Notes: generated by a model from the letters alone, not told the origin. DNA of 8,055 bases from an uncultured Collinsella sp. (GCA_902494545.1 CABUTP010000062.1:1-8055); one strand, 5' to 3'. Counted from the stretch's first letter, positions 1 to 6,988 are shown. Numbers and translations are program-made.

Positions 1-95
1 TACGGACGGGGGAACAGGGCGACGAGCACCGAGGCCACCATCGGGGCCGCGATAGCGACCAAGCCGAGAAGGGACAGACTGACTGCAAATGACAT
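1..95 (-). CDS. Membrane subunit of group 4 hydrogenase, HyfD-like (5' end only)
   Basis: Only the first 31 codons plus two bases are in the window; the gene runs off the left edge. The ATG at 95-93 is preceded by GAGAAGGGAG (110-101), a good ribosome site, and lies 15 nt after the hyfC stop, so it is the next operon gene. The visible peptide begins MSFAVSLSLL and is one hydrophobic helix with a proline in the middle, ending in FPRP. That resembles the first helix of the MrpD/NuoL/NuoM antiporter-like proteins. In the E. coli hyf operon the gene after hyfC is hyfD, a proton-channel paralogue of HyfB, which makes HyfD the best guess. HyfF or HyfE cannot be excluded from so few residues. Confidence 0.6.
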   Translation of the reverse strand, partial: MSFAVSLSLLGLVAIAAPMVASVLVALFPRP

Positions 96-110
96 TGTTT
101 CTCCCTTCTC

Positions 111-1037
111 CTACACGCCGACGACCACGAAGACAAACGCCAGAACGGCGATGCCCACGACAGCCCAGGTCTGATTGCCAAGCACCTTAAAGCGCGAACG
201 CGAGCAAGAGTTCTCGATCACGCCGCACACGACAAAGTCGATCAGGCACTTCACCAGGAAGATGACCGCGCCCAGAACGGCGGCGACGCCCACGGTCGCG
301 GGCTCGCCCCAGGGGACGAAGATCGCGCAGAACCAGGCGACGACCAGGACCTGCTTCATGGACATGGCGAGCTTGGCCATCGCAAGCGACGGGCCGGAAA
401 GCTCGGCGAGCGGGCCTTCCTGAAGCTCCTGCTCGGCCTCGGCCTGATCAAACGGCAGCTTGCCGAGTTCCATGTAGCAGGCAATCGCAAAGGCGATGCC
501 GGCGAGGATCACGGCGACCGGCGCGTCGACGGCGCCCGTCATGATGTGCTGACCCATGGTGGCGATGTCGGTGGAGCCGCACACCAGGGCGGCGGCAAAC
601 AGCGCCAGCAGCATGGACGGCTCGATGAGCACGCTCATGAGCAGCTCGCGAACTCCGCCGATACCGGCGTAGGCGTTGGACGAGTCCACACCGCAGAGGG
701 CGAAGAAGAAGCGGGCGAGCGCCAGGCTGTACATGATGGTGATGGCGTCACCAAAGACCGGGATGGGGCTTTGTGCCGTAAAGAGCGGCAGACCCATCGC
801 GAGCATAAAGGCGACGGCGAAGAACAGCGGCGGCATAATGCGAAGCGCAAAGCTCGCGTCCTCGCTCTGGGACTCGGGGCGCGCAAAGAGCTTGGCCAGG
901 TCGCGATAGTCCTGCATGATGCTGGGGCCGCGACGGTTGTGCATCTTGGCGCGGATCACGCGGCCGAGACCGGAGAAGAACGGTGCGACGGCCATGACGA
1001 CCACGCCCTGCAGAACGGCAAGTACGATGTTGTTCAT
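111..1037 (-). CDS. hyfC: Formate hydrogenlyase membrane subunit HyfC (NuoH/HycD family)
   Basis: This 308-residue polytopic membrane protein is close to the usual length of HyfC (about 315) and HycD. It belongs to the NuoH/complex I ND1 family, which anchors the soluble hydrogenase arm and forms the first part of the proton path. Family signatures are visible. Residues 26-51 hold the basic loop after helix 1 (RVIRAKMHNRRGPS, then QDYRDLAKLF). Residues 129-140 hold GVRELLMSVLIEP. Residues 192-208 hold the conserved cytoplasmic loop GKLPFDQAEAEQELQEG, whose acidic residues match the NuoH quinone-site loop. The rest is hydrophobic helices. The start at 1037 has AAGGAGGG (1049-1042) in front of it. 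It begins 12 nt after the hyfB stop and is followed 15 nt later by the next subunit gene, so it is co-transcribed with both. I separate HyfC from HycD by operon content (HyfB length, HyfA-like neighbour) rather than by a decisive residue. Confidence 0.92.
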   Translation of the reverse strand: MNNIVLAVLQGVVVMAVAPFFSGLGRVIRAKMHNRRGPSIMQDYRDLAKLFARPESQSEDASFALRIMPPLFFAVAFMLAMGLPLFTAQSPIPVFGDAITIMYSLALARFFFALCGVDSSNAYAGIGGVRELLMSVLIEPSMLLALFAAALVCGSTDIATMGQHIMTGAVDAPVAVILAGIAFAIACYMELGKLPFDQAEAEQELQEGPLAELSGPSLAMAKLAMSMKQVLVVAWFCAIFVPWGEPATVGVAAVLGAVIFLVKCLIDFVVCGVIENSCSRSRFKVLGNQTWAVVGIAVLAFVFVVVGV

Positions 1038-1049
1038 GCTCTCCCCTCC

Positions 1050-3068
1050 TTAACCCATTTGCACGGCGAGCACGAGGAACACCACGAGCGCCGCGACGAT
1101 GTAGCAGATATAGATGCTGTAGTTGCCGCCCTCGAGCTTAGTCGCGAGGTCGGCGAGCTTCTCGACACCCTTATGCGGGGCATCGACGAGAACCTTGTCG
1201 GGTACGGGCTCCACAGCCTCGGCCACACCGGTAAGCTTCTGGAAGAAGTGCGCGATGGACCAGCAGACGGCCGTGCAGCGGTCGCGCAGCGTGTAGAGCG
1301 GCTGCATAAACCAGGACACCTCGGAGGCAAAGGTCGTGGCCACGACGGGCATATGCTCGTTGGGAGCATAGCCGCATGCCCACGGCTGGGACTTCTGCAC
1401 CTTGCCGACGGTCTTGAGCTTACGATAACCGCAGGCAAGGCCGACAAGCACCACGAGCGCAATGGCAATCGCGGGCGTGGAGGTGGCAGCGCCGGAGTAC
1501 TGGTTCATGAGCTCCATGCCCTCGGCGGCAAACACGCCACCGTACGGATGCAGCACGGACGCGGCGACTTCGACCAGCACGGGCGCGATCACGGGAGCGC
1601 CAATGCCCAGCACGACGCAGATGGCCGCGAGCAGACCCTGCGCAAACACCATGAGGGCGGGAACCTCCTTGGCATTGGCCGCGGCCTCGGAGCGGGGCGC
1701 GGAGGCAAAGGAGACGCCATAGGCCTTGACGAAGCACGTGACAGCCAGCGCGCCGGTAATGGCAAGCGCGACGGCGGCGAACACGGCCACGATCATGACG
1801 GCCTTGTCACCCTGCATGGCGGCATTAAACAGCGACTGGTAGGTAAACCACTCGGACACAAAGCCGTTGAAGGGCGGGATGGCCGAGATGGCAAGCGCGC
1901 CAACGAGGAAGCAGATGGCCGTTGCCGGCATACGACGGAACAGGCCGCCCATCTTCTCCATATTGCGGGTACCCGTGGAGTACAGCAGCGCACCGGCGCC
2001 CAAGAACAGCTCGCCCTTAAACATCGCGTGGTTAAACGTGTGGTAGAGGGCGGCCATCAGAGCCAGGACGGCGATGCCGACCGAGTTGAGCGCCATGGCG
2101 GCCATGGAGGTGCCGACGCCGAGCAGAATGATGCCGATGTTCTCGACGGAGTGATAGGCCAGCAGGCGCTTGATGTCATGCTCCTGCAGGGCGAAGGCCA
2201 CGCCGAGGACCGACGAGATCGCACCGAAGACCATGACCATAAGGCCCCACCAGACCTGAACGCCAGAGGCGGAAAGCAGGTCGAGACCCACCTTGAGGAT
2301 GCCGAAGATACCGATCTTGATCATGCCGCCGGACATGAGGGCCGACACGTTGGACGGCGCCTCGGGATGTGCCTTGGGCAGCCAGCCGTGAAGCGGGATG
2401 ATACCGGCCTTGGCGCCAAAGCCAAAGAAGGCGAGCACGAAGCACACGGATGCGACCGCGGGGCTAAACTGCGTGGCGCGGAAATCCGCAAAGGCAAACG
2501 AGCCACCGGCGAAGTTGGTCATGGTGAGGAAGCTCGCCATGATGAGCACAAAGCCCACGTGCGCGATCACAAAGTAGAGCCAACCGCCATGGATGGAGTT
2601 CTCGTTCTCCTCGATCACGACCAGGAAGTACGAGGTCAGCGACATAAGCTCAAAGGCGACCAGGAACCAAAACACGTTGTCGGCGGTGATGACGAGCATC
2701 ATGGACGCCACGAAGGTGTTAAAGAAGAAGCCGGCGCGGCCCTTTTTGCCCGGATACTCATCAAAGTAGTTGAGACCGTAGATCGAACCGGCAAACGCGA
2801 GCACCGAGATGAGCGCCACGAACAGGCCGGACAGCTGATTGAGCAGCAGCTGGAAATGGGCAAACGGGAAGAACACGATGGTGTCGACCGACGTGACATC
2901 GCCCAGCACGGCCTGGATACCGGCCACAAACGAAAGCACCGCGGCGGCGGCGCCGATAAGACAGCCGGCGGTCTTGGCGGCGTTATCGGCCTTAATCAGC
3001 AGAACCGAGGCGAGCGCACCGATGCACGAGACGGCAAGCGATGCGATAAACAGCGTCATGCTATCCAT
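1050..3068 (-). CDS. hyfB: Formate hydrogenlyase membrane subunit HyfB (antiporter-like, NuoN/MrpD family)
   Basis: At 672 residues this equals the E. coli HyfB length. It is a multi-helix membrane protein of the proton-conducting antiporter-like family (NuoL/M/N, MrpD, HycC). Visible family marks are FELMSLTSYF with the channel glutamate near residue 140, FFGFGAKAGIIPLHGWLPKAHPEAPS (residues 214-239) with a lysine near 220 and the WLPKAHP turn, ALMSGGMIKIGIFGI just after, and NHAMFKGELFLGAGA further on. The C-terminal third carries the WACGY motif, also present in HyfB/HycC, and ends in a last hydrophobic helix. The start at 3068 is supported by AGAAGGGAG about 8 nt upstream; a second ATG lies three codons in (3059). 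The gene overlaps the end of hyfA by 8 nt (ATGGATAG), which suggests translational coupling. Its likely job is to couple H2 evolution to ion translocation; which ion cannot be told from the sequence. Confidence 0.95.
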   Translation of the reverse strand: MDSMTLFIASLAVSCIGALASVLLIKADNAAKTAGCLIGAAAAVLSFVAGIQAVLGDVTSVDTIVFFPFAHFQLLLNQLSGLFVALISVLAFAGSIYGLNYFDEYPGKKGRAGFFFNTFVASMMLVITADNVFWFLVAFELMSLTSYFLVVIEENENSIHGGWLYFVIAHVGFVLIMASFLTMTNFAGGSFAFADFRATQFSPAVASVCFVLAFFGFGAKAGIIPLHGWLPKAHPEAPSNVSALMSGGMIKIGIFGILKVGLDLLSASGVQVWWGLMVMVFGAISSVLGVAFALQEHDIKRLLAYHSVENIGIILLGVGTSMAAMALNSVGIAVLALMAALYHTFNHAMFKGELFLGAGALLYSTGTRNMEKMGGLFRRMPATAICFLVGALAISAIPPFNGFVSEWFTYQSLFNAAMQGDKAVMIVAVFAAVALAITGALAVTCFVKAYGVSFASAPRSEAAANAKEVPALMVFAQGLLAAICVVLGIGAPVIAPVLVEVAASVLHPYGGVFAAEGMELMNQYSGAATSTPAIAIALVVLVGLACGYRKLKTVGKVQKSQPWACGYAPNEHMPVVATTFASEVSWFMQPLYTLRDRCTAVCWSIAHFFQKLTGVAEAVEPVPDKVLVDAPHKGVEKLADLATKLEGGNYSIYICYIVAALVVFLVLAVQMG

Positions 3069-3678
3069 TGTTTACGCTCCCTTCTGCTTTCTCGGACAGA
3101 CCCTGGGCCACAGCGGTAACGTCGACGGACGGACCGTTTTCGATCGAGCGCAGGCGCTTGGCCTCGTCGAGTTCGCGATCGGCCGCGCCGCCCATGACGG
3201 TCAGCGCCTTGGTGGGGCACGCCGCCACGCAGTGGGGACCGTCCGGATCGAAGGCACACAGGTCGCACTTGACGGCGCAGGTGTACTGACCGGGCGCCCA
3301 CGTAAGCAGGCTGCTCAGGGACTTAGGATACGAAGGCGTCGGATCGCACATGCCTGCGACGCCGGCGATAGACGTGCCATCGGGATGGATGGCACCGAAG
3401 GGGCACGCGATGGCGCACAACCTGCACCCGATGCACTCCTGCTCCTTGACGTGGATGCGGTCGCCATCGTGCTCGATGGCATTCACTGGGCAGACCTCGG
3501 CGCAGGGGGCACCCTCGCAATGGTGGCAGGCAAGGGCGGCCGAAATACCGCCGGTCTTCACGAGCGCCAGACGCGGCGTATCCTGAAGACCCTGCATCCG
3601 GTGGGCGTCGGCACAGGCGGACTGGCATGTTCCGCAGCCGATGCACCTCTCCGGGTTGATGTCGATGAAGCGGTTCAT
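3061..3678 (-). CDS. hyfA: Iron-sulfur electron-transfer subunit HyfA/HycB (four [4Fe-4S] clusters)
   Basis: This 205-residue polyferredoxin passes electrons from formate dehydrogenase to the hydrogenase arm. Sixteen cysteines fall in four cluster groups: 12/15/18/22, 51/54/59/63, 82/85/88/92 and 138/141/150/154; two further cysteines (111, 134) lie between the third and fourth groups. The text resembles E. coli HyfA and HycB throughout: MNRF start, QGLQ..PRLAL, CHHCEGAPC, CPFGAI, W.PG then AVKCDLC. I chose the ATG at 3678 over an in-frame GTG at 3684. AAGGA (3690-3686) stands 7 nt before the ATG but only one base before the GTG, and MNRF matches the known N-termini. No signal peptide is seen, so it is cytoplasmic. 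It is separated from fdhF by a 78-nt gap holding a strong hairpin and overlaps hyfB by 8 nt. Confidence 0.93.
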   Translation of the reverse strand: MNRFIDINPERCIGCGTCQSACADAHRMQGLQDTPRLALVKTGGISAALACHHCEGAPCAEVCPVNAIEHDGDRIHVKEQECIGCRLCAIACPFGAIHPDGTSIAGVAGMCDPTPSYPKSLSSLLTWAPGQYTCAVKCDLCAFDPDGPHCVAACPTKALTVMGGAADRELDEAKRLRSIENGPSVDVTAVAQGLSEKAEGSVNNG

Positions 3679-3685
3679 CCCCACT

Positions 3686-3690
3686 TCCTT
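3686..3690 (-). promoter_or_regulatory. Ribosome binding site deciding the hyfA start
   Basis: AAGGA on the minus strand lies 7 nt before the ATG at 3678-3676. The alternative in-frame GTG at 3684-3682 is only one base away from it, too close for normal initiation. This supports the shorter 205-residue HyfA. Confidence 0.75.
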
Positions 3691-3700
3691 TCAAAATAAC

Positions 3701-3735
3701 GGGCCGGGGTCCCGAACGTACGGGACGCCCGGCCC
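3701..3735 (-). terminator. Strong hairpin between fdhF and hyfA (attenuator or processing site)
   Basis: GGGCCGGG (3701-3708) pairs perfectly with CCCGGCCC (3728-3735). Inside it GTCCCG pairs with CGGGAC around an AACGTA loop, with one unpaired G in the longer arm. On the minus (operon) strand the stem is followed by GTTATTTTG, a short U-rich stretch, and preceded by five U. That is a partial intrinsic terminator inside an operon. It may reduce transcription into hyfA or protect the 3' end of a processed hydN-fdhF message. Which role applies is not decided by sequence; the base pairing itself is certain. Confidence 0.6.
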
Positions 3736-3756
3736 AAAAAGCCAACGAGAACGGGA

Positions 3757-5979
3757 CTACACGATTTGATTCACGTGCGTCTCGTCGTCGAACTTGGCGG
3801 CGCCGGGCTCAACGTCCTGGGGAGCGGCGGCGTCCACCAGAGCCTGCTTGAGCTCGGTGTACTGACGCTCGACCTCGCCCTCGGCCCAGACCTGGTCGGC
3901 AATGGCGTCGACCTGGCAGGCGGAGAACTTGTCCTCGGGCGTATGCGAGACCGGGTCGACCTTGTGAATGGTCAGCTCGTTGCACTTGCCGATCCACCAC
4001 TGGTAGGTCATGTAGACCGTGCCCTTGTTGATGCGATCGCTCACGTCGGCACGGCTGTATACCTGGCCGCGGCGGCTGTGAATCGAGACGATGTCGCCAT
4101 TCTTGATGCCGCGTGCCTCGGCGTCCGCGGGATTCATGCGGACAAAGCCGGGCTCGTCGGCAAGCAGTGCCAGCGTCTTGCAGTTGCCGGTCATCGAGCG
4201 GCAGCTGTAGTGGCCGACCTCACGGACGGTGCACAGGATGAGCGGGTACTCATCGTCAGGAAGCTCGGAGGGCGCCTCCCAGTCGTGCGCCATCAGGTTG
4301 GCGCGGCCGTCCTTGGTGGTGAACTTGCCGCCTGCGAACATGTCGGCCGTACCGTGGTCGTTCACATCGGTGCTCTTGACGGGCCACTGGGCGTAGCCGC
4401 CCTCGGGAGCCATCTTCTCGTAGGTCGCGCCCACAAAGTTGGGGCACAGGCTAATGCACTCGTTCCAGATCTGCTCGGTGTTGTCGTAGTGCATGGGGTA
4501 GCCCATGCGCGTGGACAGGTCCGCGAAGATCTCCCAGTCGTGGCGGCACTCGCCCTTGGGCGGAACGGCCGCGTCAAAGTGCTGGAAGCTACGGTCGGAT
4601 GCGGTAAAGACACCCTCGTGCTCGCCCCAAGAGGTGGCAGGCAGGATGACGTCGGCGAGCATGGTCGTCTGCGTCATAAAGATGTCCTGGCAAATGAACA
4701 GATCCAGCTCGGAGAGCGTCTTGCGCATACCGGCCGAATCGGGCTCGGTCTGCACCGGGTCCTCGCCGTAGTTGTAGAAGCAGTGCACCTTGCCCTCGTC
4801 GACCAGGTGGCCCAGGTCGGTGAGCTTGTAGCCCTCCTCGAGCGGGAGCTTTTCCTCGGGCACGCCCCAAGCCTTGGCAAACTTGGCGCGCACAGCCGGG
4901 TCGGTGACCTTCTGGTAGCCAGGGTACAGGTTGGGCAGCATGCCCATATCGCAGGAGCCCTGGACGTTATTCTGACCGCGCACGGGCGCGAGGCCGGAAT
5001 TGGGTTTGCCGATCTGGCCGGCAACGCAGGCGATGGAGGCGATGGTGTGCACCGTCTTCAGGTTCTGCTTCTGCTGGCATACGCCCATGCCCCAGCCAAT
5101 GATGGCAGAAGGCTTCGCCGTGGCGTACATCTCGGCAGCTTGGTGGATCAGCGCGGGCTCGACACCCGTGATGTCCTGTACGGATTCGGGAGTGTAGTTC
5201 TTGATGGTCTCCCACCACTCGTCAAAGCCGTTCGTGTGCTCGGCGACGAATTCCTTGTCGTAGAGGCCATCGTTGACCAGACAGTTGGCAAAGGCGTTGA
5301 GGAACGCAACGTTGCAACCGTTCTTGATCGGAAGGTAGAGATCGGCGATACGCGCGGTTTCGATATGGCGCGGGTCGGCGACGATGATCTTGCAACCCTT
5401 TTCTTTGGCTCGCACGATACGCCTTGCGACGATGGGGTGCGAATCGGCAGGGTTATAGCCGAAGAGGAAAATGCAGCCCGCATCCTCCATACCGGGGATG
5501 GAGCATGACATGCAACCTGAACCAACCGTGTCCATCAGACCGAGGACAGTAGGGCCGTGTCAAGTACGGGCGCAGTTGTCTACGCTGTGGGTGCCGATGC
5601 ACGCACGCGTAAACTTCTGCATGACGTAGTTCGCCTCATTGCCGCCGCCTCGCGAAGAGCCGGTGGTCATGACAGCGTTAGGACCATATTCGTCAATTAT
5701 GGCCTGCATCTTAGATGCGGTGAAATCCAGTGCCTCGTCCCAGCTTACGCGCTCAAGATCCGCGCCCTTAGTGCGGCGGATCATCGGGTGCAGTACGCGA
5801 GGAGTCAAGATCTTGGTGTCGTTGATGAAGTCGTAGCCGCTCATGCCCTTAAGGCACAGCTCGCTCTGGTTGGTGATGCCGTTGAGCGGTTCGGTGCCCA
5901 CGACCTGGCCGTTTTGGACCAGGAGGTTAAACTGGCAACCGGCGCCGCAATACGGGCAGATCACTTTATGCTTCTCCAT
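3757..5979 (-). CDS. fdhF: Formate dehydrogenase H, selenocysteine-containing molybdenum enzyme
   Basis: This 740-residue cytoplasmic enzyme oxidises formate to CO2 and feeds electrons to the hydrogenlyase. It contains a UGA codon at 5562-5560. Read through it, the flanks form one FdhF: DNCART-Sec-HGPT against E. coli NCARV-Sec-HGPS, with the Sec at residue 140 in both. Residues 8, 11, 15 and 42 are the [4Fe-4S] cysteines (CPYCGAGC, then LCLKG with Lys44); His141 follows the Sec. Downstream are FGYNPADSHPIV, DPRHIETARIAD, GWGMG, PVRGQNNVQG (Arg334, the counterpart of E. coli Arg333), TSWGEHEGVFTA and YMTYQWWIG, all bis-MGD binding parts of the DMSO-reductase family. It is about 25 residues longer than the E. 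coli protein, ending in an acidic tail. The ATG at 5979 has AAGGAGG upstream and gives the normal N-terminus. Software that stops at UGA would report 139- and 592-residue pieces; there is no frameshift. Confidence 0.96.
5529..5562 (-). promoter_or_regulatory. Bacterial SECIS element for UGA decoding in fdhF
   Basis: It starts at the UGA (5562-5560). TGTCC (5548-5544) pairs with GGACA (5533-5529); UC pairs with GA inside, leaving GGUCU (5541-5537) as the apical loop. GGUCU begins 18 nt after the UGA, the same distance as in E. coli fdhF, whose AGGUCU loop binds SelB. One U (5534) is bulged, but on the 3' side of the stem, whereas the bulged U in E. coli is on the 5' side. The function is inferred from structure and position. 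SelA, SelB and SelC genes are not in the window. Confidence 0.85.
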
Positions 5980-6002
5980 GACACCCTCCTTCCTTTTTCT
6001 GC

Positions 6003-6018
6003 TACCGATTACTCGGTA
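6003..6018. repeat. Perfect inverted repeat TACCGA-TTAC-TCGGTA before fdhF
   Basis: A 6-bp perfect inverted repeat with a 4-base spacer sits 24 nt before the fdhF start codon, just ahead of its ribosome site. It may be a regulator site or a small hairpin in the hydN-fdhF leader. It lacks a following U-run on the minus strand (AGAAAAAGG follows), so it is not an intrinsic terminator. Confidence 0.4.
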
Positions 6019-6033
6019 CTAATTTGACAATCA

Positions 6034-6051
6034 TTGGGCCTGTCGCCCCAA
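6034..6051 (-). repeat. Second small hairpin between hydN-like gene and fdhF
   Basis: TTGGG (6034-6038) pairs with CCCAA (6047-6051), with a further C-G pair if one base is bulged. It begins 3 nt after the hydN-like stop. With the repeat at 6003-6018 it makes two tandem stem-loops in a 75-nt gap. No U-run follows, so termination is unlikely; mRNA processing or stability is a possible role. Confidence 0.3.
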
Positions 6052-6054
6052 CGC

Positions 6055-6573
6055 TTACGCCTCGTTTTCGATGGTGGCGCGGGCACGCTCGGCAGTCAGT
6101 TCTGCCAGGCGCTCCTCGTCAACCAGGGTGAGGCCCTTGGTCGGGCACGCCTCGGCACACGCCGGACCGCCGGGACGGTCCACGCACAGGTCGCACTTGA
6201 GCACGAAGCTCTTGGTCTGCGAACCCACGCGCACGTCGCCCATCAAGACGGGGACCTGCGTGGTCGCCACGCTCACGGCGCCAAAGGGGCAGGCCATGAC
6301 GCAGCTCTTGCAGCCGATGCAGTTGTCCTCGTTGACGCCGATGCGATGGTTCTTTGGATCAAAGAACAAGGCGCCCGTGGGGCAGGCCTTGGCGCACGGA
6401 GCATCCTCACAGTGATGGCACGCCACCGGTGCGGAGATCTCGTACGTACGCGTCACGCGCAGGCGCGGCGCGGCGATGTTGCCGGGGATGTCGTGTGCCT
6501 CGATACACGCCGCCATGCAGGTTTGACACCCAATGCAGCGCGAGGAATCGGCTACGACTCGTTTATTGCCCAT
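6055..6573 (-). CDS. hydN: HydN-like electron-transfer protein for formate dehydrogenase H (four [4Fe-4S] clusters)
   Basis: This 172-residue cytoplasmic ferredoxin-type protein is similar in length to E. coli HydN (about 175). Four cysteine groups are complete: 13/16/19/23, 52/55/60/64, 85/88/91/95 and 127/130/139/143. Other HydN/HycB-like text is ADSSRCIGC, PRLRV, CHHCEDAPC and KCDLC...GPAC. HydN is known in E. coli to be needed for FDH-H activity, and here it is immediately upstream of fdhF, so it is probably the direct partner of FdhF. It is shorter than HyfA because it lacks the insert between clusters three and four. The ATG at 6573 has AGGAGGGAGT ending 7 nt before it and begins MGNKRVVAD, as expected. 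The frame stays open upstream to a GTG at 6681 (36 extra residues), which I do not favour. HycB is the alternative name; location beside fdhF favours HydN. Confidence 0.88.
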   Translation of the reverse strand: MGNKRVVADSSRCIGCQTCMAACIEAHDIPGNIAAPRLRVTRTYEISAPVACHHCEDAPCAKACPTGALFFDPKNHRIGVNEDNCIGCKSCVMACPFGAVSVATTQVPVLMGDVRVGSQTKSFVLKCDLCVDRPGGPACAEACPTKGLTLVDEERLAELTAERARATIENEA

Positions 6574-6710
6574 GTTGTTCACTCCCTCCTGAATCCCATG
6601 CCAGAGAGATCCTGTCGACGTAGCCCCGAACCGCCCGTGGTCCGGCATCGGCGTATCGAGTGCATGCGGCGAAACAGGCACTTCGATAGAATTCCTCCGA
6701 CGATATACAG

Positions 6711-6738
6711 GTTAAATATACGCAGTTGCAGGGGTCAA
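6711..6738 (-). promoter_or_regulatory. Possible promoter of the formate hydrogenlyase cluster
   Basis: On the minus strand TTGACC (6738-6733) is followed after 16 nt by TTTAAC (6716-6711), resembling -35 and -10 boxes of a housekeeping sigma factor (5/6 and 4/6 matches). This would give a leader of roughly 130 nt before the hydN-like start. A copy of the ACCCCTGCAA motif overlaps the -35 box. No good sigma-54 -24/-12 pair was found, although E. coli formate hydrogenlyase genes use sigma-54. The call is weak. Confidence 0.3.
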
Positions 6739-6779
6739 ACTTGAGCATAGGCCCTGCAATACGGGTGTATTGCAGGGGT
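6726..6779. repeat. Three copies of TTGCAGGG motif, two forming an 11-bp perfect palindrome
   Basis: TTGCAGGGGT occurs at 6726-6735 and again at 6770-6779, exactly 44 bp apart. Between them CCCTGCAATAC (6752-6762) is the inverse of GTATTGCAGGG (6767-6777), an 11-bp perfect inverted repeat around GGGT. The copies sit just upstream of and inside the possible promoter of the hydN-fdhF-hyf cluster, so they are good candidates for operator or activator sites. As a hairpin on the plus strand the palindrome is followed by GTTTTGG, a poor terminator tail, and no plus-strand gene lies before it. Confidence 0.6.
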
Positions 6780-6938
6780 TTTGGCAGGTTGGAATTATTC
6801 TCTAGAAGCTATAAAGGTGAGTGTATTACATGCGTACGCCCAAGAAAGATTTCACGCTCATTTCTGAAGGATGTAGTACGTTTGTAATATCGTTTACACT
6901 CAATTACTCTAGTGCAATAAAGTAGTGGTTGTAAGATT

Positions 6939-6952
6939 GGCTATTATTAGCC
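6939..6952. promoter_or_regulatory. Palindrome upstream of antitoxin gene, possible autoregulatory operator
   Basis: GGCTA-TTAT-TAGCC is a perfect 5-bp inverted repeat, extendable with one mismatch on each side to TTGGCTA/TAGCCGA. It ends 50 nt before the antitoxin ATG in an AT-rich promoter-like stretch. RelB/DinJ-type antitoxins are known to repress their own operons through palindromes. The site is inferred from position alone and no clear -35/-10 pair was fixed. Confidence 0.3.
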
Positions 6953-6988
6953 GATATTGTATTTGACTATTCAAATTGCACGCTCATT

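Noticed and set aside
546..3119. Plus-strand open frame of 857 codons across hyfC and hyfB
   Set aside because: It is antisense to two well-recognised membrane genes. Its product is a low-complexity run of His, Gly, Arg, Asp and Glu without a family pattern, typical of a shadow frame in GC-rich DNA.
3766..5508. Plus-strand open frame of 580 codons opposite fdhF
   Set aside because: It mirrors fdhF codons (Val, Gly, Leu, His rich), has no ribosome site and matches no family.
3757..5535. Separate 592-residue molybdopterin oxidoreductase starting at the internal ATG
   Set aside because: It would lack the N-terminal iron-sulfur cluster and the Sec residue; the upstream frame joins it through a Sec UGA.
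6034..6744. Plus-strand open frame of 236 codons opposite the hydN-like gene
   Set aside because: It overlaps a gene with four intact [4Fe-4S] motifs and itself shows no family features.
6752..6777. Intrinsic terminator on the plus strand
   Set aside because: The stem is good, but the tail has only four T before GG, and no plus-strand gene ends upstream. A regulatory palindrome fits better.
6574..6800. Sigma-54 promoter, as used for formate hydrogenlyase genes in E. coli
   Set aside because: No TGGCAC-N5-TTGC pair with correct spacing was found on the minus strand. TGGCATGGGATTCA near 6600 lacks the GC at -12 and overlaps the ribosome site region.
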